Assembly: GCF_002043095.1 (NCBI RefSeq)
Contig: NZ_MVOC01000010.1
Location: forward strand, 1 to 64,000
DNA length: 64,000 nucleotides
Reading direction: 5' to 3'
Origin: Mycobacterium sp. AT1
GTDB taxonomy: Bacteria; Actinomycetota; Actinomycetes; Mycobacteriales; Mycobacteriaceae
In this document: one piece after another, positions 17,517 to 25,761 of the stretch
Position numbering within the stretch: position 1 is the first letter of the stretch
Layout of the letters: each line of letters begins with the position of its first letter
Notes under the pieces: generated by a model
What the model was told of the DNA's origin: nothing
What the model saw: the letters and a program-made list of their open reading frames with translations, nothing else
Database searches by the model: none
Program-made: the position numbers and the translations under genes

Positions 17517-18182
17517 TCAGATGGCGGATTCGAGCCCGGCGAGCAGAGCCTGCCGGCTGGCGCGCACGTGCTCGCGCATCACGCGTTCGGCGCTGTCGCC
17601 ATCCTTGGCGACGATGAGGTCCAGCACGTGGTGGTGTTCGCGGTCGGATTGCAACGGCCTGCCCGGCTGGCTCAACGAGGTGTTGACGAGCCGGGCGTAG
17701 GCCAGCTGATTCATCAGCGTCCGGTAGTGCGCCTCGAGCTTGTTGTTGTCCGCGCCGGCGATGAGCAAGTTGTGAAACTCTTCGACGAGTTCGGCGTAGC
17801 GGGCCTTGTCGTCGGCGGCCACCGCCTGGTCGGCTTGCCGGAGGTTCTCTTCGAGCAGTTCGACTTCGGGCACGCGGCCGCGTTGGGCCAGCAGCCGTGC
17901 CGCCGCACCCTCGAGCAGTTCCTTCATCTCGAAGAGCTCGGTGATCTCGCGTCGCGACGGCGTCGTCACGAATGTGCCGACCCTGGGCCGGATTTCGACG
18001 AGTCCCTCGGTCTGCAGTTGTTTGAAGGTCTCTCGGACGGGGGTGCGGCTGACGCCGAATTCCTCGGCGATCGCGATCTCGGAGATGTTGACCCCCGGCG
18101 AGATCTCCCCGGCGATGATGCGGCGCCGGACTTCGGAGATCAGCCGGCCCTGAATCGAACCGTTGCCGTTCTTCGCGTTCAC
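17517..18182 (-). CDS. GntR-family regulator (FCD/FadR subfamily)
   Basis: This 221-residue protein has an N-terminal winged HTH (EIAIAEEFGVSRTPVRETFK then LVEIRPRVGTFV) and an all-helical FCD effector domain starting ELFEMKELLEGAAARLLAQ. It follows the flavin reductase by 18 bp in the minus-strand operon. Three near-identical palindromic boxes in this cluster are the natural candidates for its operators. FCD regulators usually sense carboxylic acid intermediates of the pathway they control. Confidence 0.9.
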   Translation of the reverse strand: MNAKNGNGSIQGRLISEVRRRIIAGEISPGVNISEIAIAEEFGVSRTPVRETFKQLQTEGLVEIRPRVGTFVTTPSRREITELFEMKELLEGAAARLLAQRGRVPEVELLEENLRQADQAVAADDKARYAELVEEFHNLLIAGADNNKLEAHYRTLMNQLAYARLVNTSLSQPGRPLQSDREHHHVLDLIVAKDGDSAERVMREHVRASRQALLAGLESAI

Positions 18183-18200
18183 GCCATCCTCTTGGTCACG

Positions 18201-18704
18201 TCAGACAAGGTCGGTGAGAGTACCGCCATCGAAGAACTTACCCGCGCTGTAGACCATCGGATGCCGGTTGCTCACCTCGGCGTGTACCACTCGGCACATG
18301 AAGACGGTGTGCGTGCTGGCGCGGAGCCGCTCGCGAATCTCTACTTCCATCACCGCCGCACTACGCGCGATCAGCGGGCTGTCGAAAGGTCCGGCGTCCC
18401 AATCCAGTCCGGCGAACTTGTCGTCGGACTTCACGGCGAACCGCTTGACGACGTCGAGCTGGTCGGTAGACAGGATGTTGATCGCCAGATGGTCTGCCCG
18501 GAACAGACAGTCGTGCGTCGACGAGGTGTGTTGCACCGCGACCATCACGGTCGCCGGGTCCAGCGAGATGCTGGCGAAGGCGTTGACCGCCAGGCCGCGC
18601 GGGGTGCCGTCGTCCATGGCGGTGACGACGGTGACGCCGGTGACGAACTGCCGGTTGACCTGCTTCATCACGTCGAGATCGGGCTGTACCTGCGTGACGG
18701 CCAT
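18201..18704 (-). CDS. Flavin reductase (monooxygenase component)
   Basis: This 167-residue protein of the flavin-reductase-like split-barrel family shows VTGVTVVTAMDDGTPRGLAV, NAFASISLDPATVMVAV and HPMVYSAGKFF. It would supply reduced flavin to a two-component monooxygenase; the LLM protein at 24.7 kb in the same cluster is the obvious partner. It overlaps the SnoaL gene by one base and precedes the GntR gene. Confidence 0.88.
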   Translation of the reverse strand: MAVTQVQPDLDVMKQVNRQFVTGVTVVTAMDDGTPRGLAVNAFASISLDPATVMVAVQHTSSTHDCLFRADHLAINILSTDQLDVVKRFAVKSDDKFAGLDWDAGPFDSPLIARSAAVMEVEIRERLRASTHTVFMCRVVHAEVSNRHPMVYSAGKFFDGGTLTDLV

Positions 18705-19132
18705 CAGCTGTCCTGACCGACGGAGATGATGCCGAGCGCGGTGAGCAGCGTGCGCGGATCCCAGGTGACGAACTCCTCGGAGATGGAGTCGCCGTCGAAG
18801 CGTGCGAACGTCGCGCCGCTGACGTTGACCTGGCGTCGGGTCGCGGGAACTCCGAGGAACGAGTGCTCGTGGCTTCCGGAGCTGTGCCAGCGGATGGCGG
18901 CGCTGTCGCCCTCGACGACGATCTCGTCGACCACGGTGACCAGGTCGGGGAAGGCCGAGCGGGTCGCCACGATGGACGCCTTGAATTCCGTCAGGCCCTG
19001 TGCGGTGCCGGTTCCGCTGATGCGTTGGTAGTCCGCGCTCAGCAGGGCGTCGAGTGCGTCCACCTCCCCGCGGTCCCAGGCGGCCACCCAGGCGTCGTTG
19101 ATGCGGTTGCGGCGAGTGTCGTTGTCAGACAT
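18704..19132 (-). CDS. SnoaL-like ester cyclase-type protein
   Basis: This 142-residue NTF2-fold protein has INDAWVAAWDRGEVDALDAL, LTEFKASIVATRSAFPDL and AIRWHSSGSHEHSFLGVPAT, the pattern of SnoaL/ester-cyclase proteins. It overlaps the transporter gene by 8 bp and the flavin reductase by 1 bp, so it is firmly part of the operon. The reaction is unknown; a rearrangement or hydration of a monooxygenated intermediate is plausible. Confidence 0.78.
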   Translation of the reverse strand: MSDNDTRRNRINDAWVAAWDRGEVDALDALLSADYQRISGTGTAQGLTEFKASIVATRSAFPDLVTVVDEIVVEGDSAAIRWHSSGSHEHSFLGVPATRRQVNVSGATFARFDGDSISEEFVTWDPRTLLTALGIISVGQDS

Positions 19133-20795
19133 CGGTCTTTCCTTCCAGGGGAGTCTTGATGAACGCGGCGGCGTTCCTGGTGGTGAGGTCGGCCCGGCGG
19201 TCGGCGATCAGTTCCATCCAGAACGAGACCGCGAGGCCGGCGATGATGATCAGAAACGGCAGCGACGCAACGATGACGGTGTTCTGCAGGGCATTGAGCC
19301 CGCCGCCCAGCATCAAGGCCACCGCGGTCAACCCGGTGAGCGCACCCCAGAGGATCAGCACCCAGCGGCGTGGTGCCAGATGCCCGTCACTGGTCATCAT
19401 TCCGAGCACGAACGTGTTGGCGTCGGCGCCGGATACGAAGAACATGACCACCAGCAGGATGGCGATCGCGGACGTCACCGTGGACAGCGGGAAGTGCTCG
19501 AGGGTGGCGAAGAACGCGCTGTTGATGTCCTGGGCGGTGCGTTGGGCGATGTCGCCGCCCTCGAACATGTCGACGTGGATGGCGGTGCCGCCGAAGACCG
19601 TGAACCAGGTGAAGAACACGACGCTGGGGACGACCAGCACGCCCATGATGAATCCGCGGATCGTGCGGCCCTTGGAGATGCGGGCCAGGAACACACCGAC
19701 GAAGGCGCCCCACGACACCCACCAGGCCAGCATGAAGTAGGTCCACCACTGCATCCATTCGAGGCCACCGAATGCGGTGCCCTGCAAGCTCATTCGGAAG
19801 AAGTCGGTGGCCCAGGTGCCCAGGGCCTCGATGTAGAGATTGGCGATGAACACCGTCGGCCCGACGACGAGCATGAACACGAACAATGCGACGGCGAGCA
19901 CCACGCTGCCCTGGCTCAGGAACTTGATGCCCTTGCTGACGCCGGTCACCGCCGACATCGTGAACACGGCTGTGACTGCTGCGATGATCAGCACCTGCGT
20001 GACGTTGGTGACCGGAATCCCGAACAGGGACGCCAGGCCGTTGTTGACCTGCAGCGCGCCGAGACCCAGGGACGTCGTGGTGCCGAAGAGCGTCGCGAAG
20101 ACCGCGAGGACGTCGATGGTCTTGCCGATCGGCCCGTTCACGCGGTCACCGAGCAGCGGGACGAACAGCTGGCTGACCAACGTGCGACGGCCCTTGCGGT
20201 ACGTCGAATAGGCGATGGCCAACCCGAACACCGCGAAGATGGCCCAGGCGTGCAGGCCCCAGTCGAAGTACGAGTACTGCAGCGCACGGACCGCGGCTTC
20301 CGGCGTGTTCGGAGCGGCGAGTCCGTGTGGTGGTGTCGCGAGATGCGAAATCGGTTCCGCCACACCGTAGGACACCAGGCCGATGCCCATGACGGCGCTG
20401 AGGATCATGGCGAGCCAGGTGATCGTGCCGAACTCGGGTCGGTCGTCGTCCTTGCCGAGTCGGGTATCGCCGAACGGGCTGAAGGCAAGGAACACCAGGA
20501 AGATCAGGATCCCCAGCGAGACCACCAGGTAGAGCCACCCGAACGTACCCGTCACCCAGTTCAGGGACGCCGTCGTCACCGTGCTCAGGTTCTCGGTGAA
20601 GAACACCGCCCAGACGACGAACACGGCAGAGACGCCGACCGACGTCCAGAACACCGAGCCGAGGCGGCCGCTCGAGCGGGACGGAGAGTCGGTCTCTGGG
20701 ACGTCCGCCGCCTCGTCGAGCACCGGGGTGGGGCCTGGCTCTTCCATCTCTGCCACGCCGACGCGCGTCGGCTCGGTGGTGAGTTCATTCGGCAT
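19125..20795 (-). CDS. BCCT-family betaine/choline/carnitine-type transporter
   Basis: This 556-residue protein has twelve hydrophobic segments and the BCCT signature around WWTYFMLAWWVSWGAFVGVF, plus GIGLVSYGVAEPISHL and SGADANTFVLGMM. BCCT carriers take up quaternary ammonium compounds such as betaine, choline and carnitine. The start is ATG 20795, preceded by GAGGAG. It is the first gene of the minus-strand operon and its promoter carries one operator box. The substrate of the whole cluster is therefore probably a betaine-like or N-methylated compound. Confidence 0.9.
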   Translation of the reverse strand: MPNELTTEPTRVGVAEMEEPGPTPVLDEAADVPETDSPSRSSGRLGSVFWTSVGVSAVFVVWAVFFTENLSTVTTASLNWVTGTFGWLYLVVSLGILIFLVFLAFSPFGDTRLGKDDDRPEFGTITWLAMILSAVMGIGLVSYGVAEPISHLATPPHGLAAPNTPEAAVRALQYSYFDWGLHAWAIFAVFGLAIAYSTYRKGRRTLVSQLFVPLLGDRVNGPIGKTIDVLAVFATLFGTTTSLGLGALQVNNGLASLFGIPVTNVTQVLIIAAVTAVFTMSAVTGVSKGIKFLSQGSVVLAVALFVFMLVVGPTVFIANLYIEALGTWATDFFRMSLQGTAFGGLEWMQWWTYFMLAWWVSWGAFVGVFLARISKGRTIRGFIMGVLVVPSVVFFTWFTVFGGTAIHVDMFEGGDIAQRTAQDINSAFFATLEHFPLSTVTSAIAILLVVMFFVSGADANTFVLGMMTSDGHLAPRRWVLILWGALTGLTAVALMLGGGLNALQNTVIVASLPFLIIIAGLAVSFWMELIADRRADLTTRNAAAFIKTPLEGKTDV

Positions 20796-20842
20796 GAGTG
20801 CTCCTCGTCGTGGCATGTGGGTCGGCGGCACTGCCGAGGACC

Positions 20843-20887
20843 GCTTGTATGCAACAGAAAGTAACCACGATCACAAGCCATTGTCAA
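20843..20887 (-). promoter_or_regulatory. BCCT operon promoter with GntR-type operator over the start point
   Basis: On the minus strand TTGACA (20882-20887), an 18-base spacer and TACTTT (20858-20863) precede an operator box at 20843-20856. The box reads GCTTGTATGCAACA on the plus strand and matches 11 of 14 positions of the site at 21066. It would cover the transcription start, as expected for repression. The -35 also sits inside a small palindrome CCATTG-T-CAATGG (20878-20890). Confidence 0.55.
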
Positions 20888-21035
20888 TGGAGCTCGCCAA
20901 CATACTTGGTGGGTGTTTCTGATGGCGGGACGACTCATGGAGCAGAAGGGGAGCAACGAGCCGCTCTAGCTGCAACGATCACTTAACGTGAAGGTAACCC
21001 ACTGCGTCGTAGCGACGGGTATTGACCGGGCGCTC

Positions 21036-21079
21036 TTGACCGCTAGCCCGGCATGACCTAGCGTCTGTTGCATGCAACA
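21036..21079 (+). promoter_or_regulatory. DUF1185 operon promoter with perfect palindromic operator
   Basis: TTGACC (21036-21041), a 17-base spacer and TAGCGT (21059-21064) are followed at once by the perfect 14-bp palindrome TGTTGCATGCAACA (21066-21079). The ATG of the next gene (21072) lies inside it, seven bases after the -10. The mRNA is therefore predicted to be leaderless and the operator to lie on the start site. Confidence 0.6.
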
Positions 21080-21692
21080 AGATGATCTGACGCCACATCT
21101 GGGCCTCCGGAAGGTGGTGGTCTACCGCGAGCTCGTCGTCACCGAGGGCGGGGAGCGGCCTGCCCGGCCGGCCAGCCAGGCCAGCGTGGCCGCCGTCATC
21201 GCCAACCCGTGGGTGGGCACCGGCGCCGGCCGCGATCTGTCGGCCGAGGTCGAGCGGATCGCGCCGGCGCTGGCCAGGCTGCTCACCGCAAAGCTGGTCG
21301 ACGCGCTGGGCGGAGTCAACGCCGTCGAGGCGTTCGGCAAGGCCGCGGTCGTCGGAACGGCGGGGGAGATCGAGCACGGAGGTGCCCTGATCCACACCCC
21401 GTACTTCGGAAACCTGATGCGCGAGTTTCTCGACGGTGAGTCGATCATCTGCTTCGCCGACACCCGTGCCGAGGCTGGGGAAGCGCTTGTCGTCCCGCTC
21501 TGGCACAAGACCCAGGCTGCGACCCGCAGTCACTATCAAACGATCACCACCCGCATCTCCGACGCCCCCAGGGCCGACGAGCTCGTGATCGTCGCCGCCG
21601 GCTCCACCGGCCCGCGGCCACATCCCCGCATCGGGGACCGCAAGACCGATCCTGCAGTTACCGTCAAGAGCCTGGAGAGTGTGCTGTCATGA
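21072..21692 (+). CDS. Amino acid synthesis family protein (DUF1185), copy 1
   Basis: This 206-residue protein matches the DUF1185/AA_synth family: RKVVVYRELVVTEGGERPAR, ASVAAVIANPWVGTG, AFGKAAVVGTAGEIEHGGAL and RADELVIVAAGSTG. The biochemical role of the family is not established despite its name. It starts at an ATG within the operator box with no visible ribosome site, so it may be translated from a leaderless mRNA. It overlaps its paralogue by 4 bp. Confidence 0.85.
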   Translation: MQQDDLTPHLGLRKVVVYRELVVTEGGERPARPASQASVAAVIANPWVGTGAGRDLSAEVERIAPALARLLTAKLVDALGGVNAVEAFGKAAVVGTAGEIEHGGALIHTPYFGNLMREFLDGESIICFADTRAEAGEALVVPLWHKTQAATRSHYQTITTRISDAPRADELVIVAAGSTGPRPHPRIGDRKTDPAVTVKSLESVLS

Positions 21693-22240
21693 AGATCCGC
21701 AAGATCGTCACCATCGTCGAGGAGATCCGCACCGAGGGCGGCCGGGAGGTCAACCCGCCCGCCCGCGTTGCCATCGTCGCGGCGGTCATCCAGAACCCTT
21801 GGGCCGGTCAAGGTTTCGTGGAGGATCTGAACCCCGGCATCGACGCGAGCGCATCCGATCTCGGCTCGCTGCTGGCGCCGCAGGTCCTCGACGCCCTCGG
21901 CGAGACCGCCGAGGCCTACGGCAAGGCCGCGATCGTCGGCCTCGACGGCGAGATCGAGCACGGCTCCGGGCTGATCCACACGCTCAAGTTCGGTGACCAC
22001 TTCCGCAAGGCCGCCAACGCCACCACGCTGCTGCCCGCGGTCGAGAAGCGTGGCCCCGCCGGCGTCCTGTTCGACATCCCGCTCAAGCACATCACCGACG
22101 CGACCATCCGGTCTCACCACCAGACGGTCGAAGTCCGCATCGCCGACGCGCCGCACGCCGACGAGATCGTCATCGCATTGGCCGCCGCCGCGCAGGGCCG
22201 TCCGCAGCAGCGCCTCGCTCCGCTGTCCACCGAGCAGTAA
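21689..22240 (+). CDS. Amino acid synthesis family protein (DUF1185), copy 2
   Basis: This 183-residue paralogue of the preceding gene shares the same landmarks (VAIVAAVIQNPWAGQG, YGKAAIVGLDGEIEHGSGLI, HADEIVIALAAAAQGRP). The two probably form a heteromer or act on the same intermediate. They are coupled by an ATGA overlap. Tandem divergent copies inside a flavin monooxygenase cluster suggest a catabolic enzymatic role; no catalytic residues can be named from sequence. Confidence 0.85.
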   Translation: MKIRKIVTIVEEIRTEGGREVNPPARVAIVAAVIQNPWAGQGFVEDLNPGIDASASDLGSLLAPQVLDALGETAEAYGKAAIVGLDGEIEHGSGLIHTLKFGDHFRKAANATTLLPAVEKRGPAGVLFDIPLKHITDATIRSHHQTVEVRIADAPHADEIVIALAAAAQGRPQQRLAPLSTEQ

Positions 22241-22254
22241 CGCAGGAGATCCAG

Positions 22255-22986
22255 GTGACCACCCCGACGCTCGTGTTCCTGCACGGAGTAGGCCTCGACC
22301 ACTCCGTGTGGGAGCCGGTGGCCGCCCTGTTGGGCGACGACGTCCGGGTGGTCGCGCCCGATCTGCCCGGCCACGGCGCCCGGCCGCCCGTCAGCCCCGG
22401 GGTGACGCTGGCCGATCTGGCCGAGGGGGTGGCCGCCGACATCCCCGACGGCGCCCACCTGGTCGGCTTCTCGCTCGGTGCGATGGTGGCCCAGTACCTG
22501 GCCATCCACCGTCCCGAACTCGTCGCCACGCTCACCTCGGTGAGCTCGGTGTGCCTGCGTACACCGGCCGAGCGGGCGGCGGTGCTGGAGCGGCTGCGCA
22601 CCGCCGACACCGACGTGCGTGCCAGTACCGAAGCGTCCCTTCGTCGTTGGTATGACGGCACCGACGTCGACGCTGAGCTGATCGCTCGGACGGAGCGCAC
22701 ATTGCTCGCCAACGACCCCGACAGCTTCGTCAACAGCTACCGGGTGTTCGCAACCGCGGATGCCGAATTGGGGCCGGACCTGGGCCGCATCGCCGTGCCT
22801 GCGTTGGCCGTGACCGGTGAGCGCGATCCCGGCTCCACCCCGGAGATGACCCGCAGGCTCGCCGCCGCGATCCCGAATTGCGAGGCAGTCGTCGTGCCCG
22901 ACGCCCGTCACATGCTCCCGGTCGAACGGCCGGCCGAACTCGTCCGAATCCTGTCCACTTTCCTTGGAAGGTATGCCCGTGTCTGA
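22255..22986 (+). CDS. Alpha/beta hydrolase
   Basis: This 243-residue hydrolase has the oxyanion LVFLHGVGLDHSVWEPV, nucleophile elbow GFSLGAM, acid region GERDPGS and catalytic histidine in PDARHMLPVERP. The layout resembles 3-oxoadipate enol-lactonase/PcaD-type and ring-opening lactone or amide hydrolases. It begins at GTG 22255, 14 bases after the DUF1185 pair, with AGGAG upstream. In this cluster it could open a lactone or cleave a formamide formed after ring oxygenation. Confidence 0.86.
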   Translation: MTTPTLVFLHGVGLDHSVWEPVAALLGDDVRVVAPDLPGHGARPPVSPGVTLADLAEGVAADIPDGAHLVGFSLGAMVAQYLAIHRPELVATLTSVSSVCLRTPAERAAVLERLRTADTDVRASTEASLRRWYDGTDVDAELIARTERTLLANDPDSFVNSYRVFATADAELGPDLGRIAVPALAVTGERDPGSTPEMTRRLAAAIPNCEAVVVPDARHMLPVERPAELVRILSTFLGRYARV

Positions 22987-24466
22987 GCGGAAAACCCTGC
23001 AGCACTTCATCGACGGCAAGCCGACCGAACCCGATTCGGGTCAGTACTTTGCGAGCACCAACCCGGCCAACCGTGAGGTGCTCTACGAGGCGGCACGCGG
23101 CAACGCCGCCGACGTCGACGCCGCCGTCCGCTCCGCCCGCCGGGCGTTCGAGGATCCGCGCTGGCGCGATCTGAGCCAAACCAAGCGTGGGCACTTGCTG
23201 CGCCGCCTCGGCGACCTGGTCGCCGAGAACGCCGAGGAGCTGGCCCGCTCGGAGTCGCTGGACAACGGAAAGTTGTTGCGCGAGATGCGCGGTCAGCTCA
23301 CCACGCTGCCCGAGTACTACTACTATTACGCCGGCTTGGCCGACAAGATCAACGGCGACGTCATCCCCACCTCCGATCGCCGGGTGCTCAACTACACCAC
23401 CAGGGAGCCGCTGGGCGTGGTCGGGGCCATCACCCCGTGGAACTCGCCGCTGACGCTGACCACCAGCAAGCTCGCACCGGCGCTGTGCGCCGGTAACACC
23501 GTGGTGATCAAGCCGTCGGAGTACACCTCGGCCACCGTGCTGCGGTTGGCCGAGCTCGCGATCGAGGCGGGGTTCCCGCCCGGCGCGGTCAACGTGGTGA
23601 CCGGCTTCGGCGTCGAGGCGGGCCAGCCGCTCGTCGACCACCCCGCCCTGGCGAAGATCTCGTTCACCGGCAGCACGGCGACCGGGTCACGGATCGCGTC
23701 GTCGGCAGCGGGCCGGTTCATCGGCTCCACCCTCGAACTCGGCGGCAAGTCGCCGAACATCGTCTTCGACGACGCCGACGTCGCCAATGCCGCAACGGGA
23801 GTCGTGGCAGGCATCTTCGCCGCCGCCGGACAGACCTGCATCGCAGGCAGCCGCGTGTTCGCGCACCGCGCGGTCTACGACGAGCTGCTCGAACGCGTCA
23901 CGGAACGCGCCCGCAGCATCCGCATCGGCGACCCGCTCGACGAGACGACCGAACTGGGCCCGCTGGCCTTCGAGGATCAGCGTGACAAGGTCGCCTCCTA
24001 CGTCGACCTCGGTCGCTCCGAGGGCGCCCGGGTGCTGACCGGCGGTCAGGCCACCGACGGCGGACTGGGTGGATACTTTTACGAGCCGACGGTCCTGGTG
24101 GACGTGAACAACCACATGCGGGTGGTCCGCGAGGAGATCTTCGGGCCCGTCGCGGCGATCATGCCGTTCGACACCGAGGACGAGGTCATCCGGCTCGCCA
24201 ACGACACCGAGTACGGCCTCGCGGCCGGCGTGTGGACCTCGAATCTCGCTCGGGCGCACCGGGTTGCGGGGCGACTAGAGGCGGGCACGATCTGGGTCAA
24301 CACCTACCGGGCGATGTCCCCGATGTCACCGCGGCAGGGTTTCAAGAGCAGCGGCGTCGGCGTCGAGCACGGGACCGAGACCATTCGGGAGTACACGCGG
24401 CTCAAGAGCGTCTGGATCAACACCGACGAAGGTCCCGTGCCCGACCCGTTCGTGCTGAGGAGCTGA
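22973..24466 (+). CDS. NAD(P)-dependent aldehyde dehydrogenase
   Basis: This 497-residue ALDH has the general-base motif ELGGKSPN, the catalytic cysteine in GQTCIAG and the cofactor region PWNSPLTLTTSKLAPAL. It starts at ATG 22973 with GGAAGG upstream, overlapping the hydrolase end by 14 bp. It resembles betaine-aldehyde and 5-carboxymethyl-2-hydroxymuconate semialdehyde dehydrogenases. It probably oxidises an aldehyde released by ring opening. Confidence 0.92.
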   Translation: MPVSERKTLQHFIDGKPTEPDSGQYFASTNPANREVLYEAARGNAADVDAAVRSARRAFEDPRWRDLSQTKRGHLLRRLGDLVAENAEELARSESLDNGKLLREMRGQLTTLPEYYYYYAGLADKINGDVIPTSDRRVLNYTTREPLGVVGAITPWNSPLTLTTSKLAPALCAGNTVVIKPSEYTSATVLRLAELAIEAGFPPGAVNVVTGFGVEAGQPLVDHPALAKISFTGSTATGSRIASSAAGRFIGSTLELGGKSPNIVFDDADVANAATGVVAGIFAAAGQTCIAGSRVFAHRAVYDELLERVTERARSIRIGDPLDETTELGPLAFEDQRDKVASYVDLGRSEGARVLTGGQATDGGLGGYFYEPTVLVDVNNHMRVVREEIFGPVAAIMPFDTEDEVIRLANDTEYGLAAGVWTSNLARAHRVAGRLEAGTIWVNTYRAMSPMSPRQGFKSSGVGVEHGTETIREYTRLKSVWINTDEGPVPDPFVLRS

Positions 24467-24467
24467 C

Positions 24468-24692
24468 ATGCCGCTCGTCGAAGTGACCCTCGCCGAAGGT
24501 CGGTCCGCCGATCAGGTTCGCGCCATGATGCGCGAAGTGCACGAAGCAGTGCTGCGCACCGTCAATACCAAGTCCGAGCACATCCGCGTCATCGTCCGCG
24601 AGGTGCCCCGAACGCACTGGGCCACAGGTGATCTCACCTTGTCCGAAATGGACGCCCAGAATTCCGCCAGCCAACAAGTCAGGGAGCAGTGA
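24468..24692 (+). CDS. 4-oxalocrotonate tautomerase family protein
   Basis: This 74-residue protein begins MPLVEVTLAEGRS, so after methionine removal it exposes the catalytic N-terminal Pro-1. Length and IRVIVREVPRTHWATGD agree with the tautomerase family. It would interconvert enol and keto forms of a dicarboxylate intermediate. It lies one base after the ALDH stop and overlaps the LLM gene by one base. Confidence 0.87.
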   Translation: MPLVEVTLAEGRSADQVRAMMREVHEAVLRTVNTKSEHIRVIVREVPRTHWATGDLTLSEMDAQNSASQQVREQ

Positions 24693-25735
24693 TGAGATTC
24701 TCGCTATTCGCCCACATGGAGCGGTGGGACGACCAAGTCAGCCACCGTGAGCTCTTCGAGAACCTCGCGGAGCTCGCGCTGATGGCCGAGGCCGGCGGCT
24801 TCGGCACCATCTGGATCGGCGAGCACCACAGCATGGAGTACACGATCTCACCCAACCCCATGCCGCTGCTCGCCTACCTGGCCGGGAAGACCACCACCAT
24901 CAGGCTCGGCGCGGGCACCATCATCGCGCCGTTCTGGAACCCCATCCGCGCCGCCGGTGAGTGTGCCCTGCTCGACGTCATCAGCAACGGACGCGCCGAA
25001 ATCGGATTGGCCCGGGGCGCATACCAATTCGAGTTCGACCGGATGGCAGGTGGGCTGCCCGCGACCGACGGTGGGAAGCACCTCCGTGAGCTGGTTCCCG
25101 CGGTGCGCAAACTGTGGCAGGGCGACTACGCCCACGACGGCGAGATCTGGCAGTTCCCCACCTCGACCAGCGTGCCGAAGCCGATCCAGGAGCCGACGCC
25201 ACCCATGTGGGTCGCCGCCCGCGACCCCGACTCGCACGACTTCGCGGTCAAGTCCGGCTGCAACGTGATGGTGACGCCGCTGATGAAGGGTGACGGGGAA
25301 GTCGCCGACCTCAAGCGCAAGTTCGACACGGCGGTAGCCGACCACCCCGAGGTGCCCCGGCCCGAGATCATGGTGCTGCGCCACACCCACGTGCACGCCG
25401 CCGAGGACCCCGACGGCTGGCGTCCCGCCGCCGAGGGAATCTCGAAGTTCTACCGCACGTTCGACGCATGGTTCGGCAACAAGTCGACGCCCGTGGACGG
25501 GTTCCTCGACCCCAGTCCCGAATCCAAGTTCGAGGGTCGGCCCGAGTTCGAGCTGGAGTCCCTGCACCGCACCGCGATGATCGGCACACCGGACCAAGTC
25601 ATCGAGCGGCTCCGCTACTACCAGCAGCTCGGCATCGACGAGTTCAGCTTCTGGTGCGACAACAGCCTGTCGCACGAGGAGAAGCGCCGGTCACTCGAAT
25701 TGTTCATCAAGGAAGTCGTCCCGGCGTTCCAGTGA
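24692..25735 (+). CDS. LLM-class flavin-dependent monooxygenase
   Basis: This 347-residue luciferase-like monooxygenase has FGTIWIGEHHSMEYTISPNP, LGAGTIIAPFWNPIRAAGEC, GRAEIGLARGAYQFEFDRM and a C-terminal TPDQVIERLRYYQQLGIDEF. It uses FMNH2 supplied by the flavin reductase at 18.2 kb. Members of this class open pyridine and related N-heterocyclic rings (for example trigonelline TgnA). The ATG at 24692 is used; AGGGAG lies upstream. A decayed copy of its last 100 or so bases lies at 43.6 kb. Confidence 0.9.
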   Translation: MRFSLFAHMERWDDQVSHRELFENLAELALMAEAGGFGTIWIGEHHSMEYTISPNPMPLLAYLAGKTTTIRLGAGTIIAPFWNPIRAAGECALLDVISNGRAEIGLARGAYQFEFDRMAGGLPATDGGKHLRELVPAVRKLWQGDYAHDGEIWQFPTSTSVPKPIQEPTPPMWVAARDPDSHDFAVKSGCNVMVTPLMKGDGEVADLKRKFDTAVADHPEVPRPEIMVLRHTHVHAAEDPDGWRPAAEGISKFYRTFDAWFGNKSTPVDGFLDPSPESKFEGRPEFELESLHRTAMIGTPDQVIERLRYYQQLGIDEFSFWCDNSLSHEEKRRSLELFIKEVVPAFQ

Positions 25736-25761
25736 CCGCCGCACCCACCTCAGGAGTAGCC

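Noticed and set aside
19098..20864. Long plus-strand open frame of 588 codons
   Set aside because: It is the antisense shadow of the BCCT transporter; its composition (E, H, R, G, D rich) is typical of reverse frames in GC-rich DNA and it matches no family.
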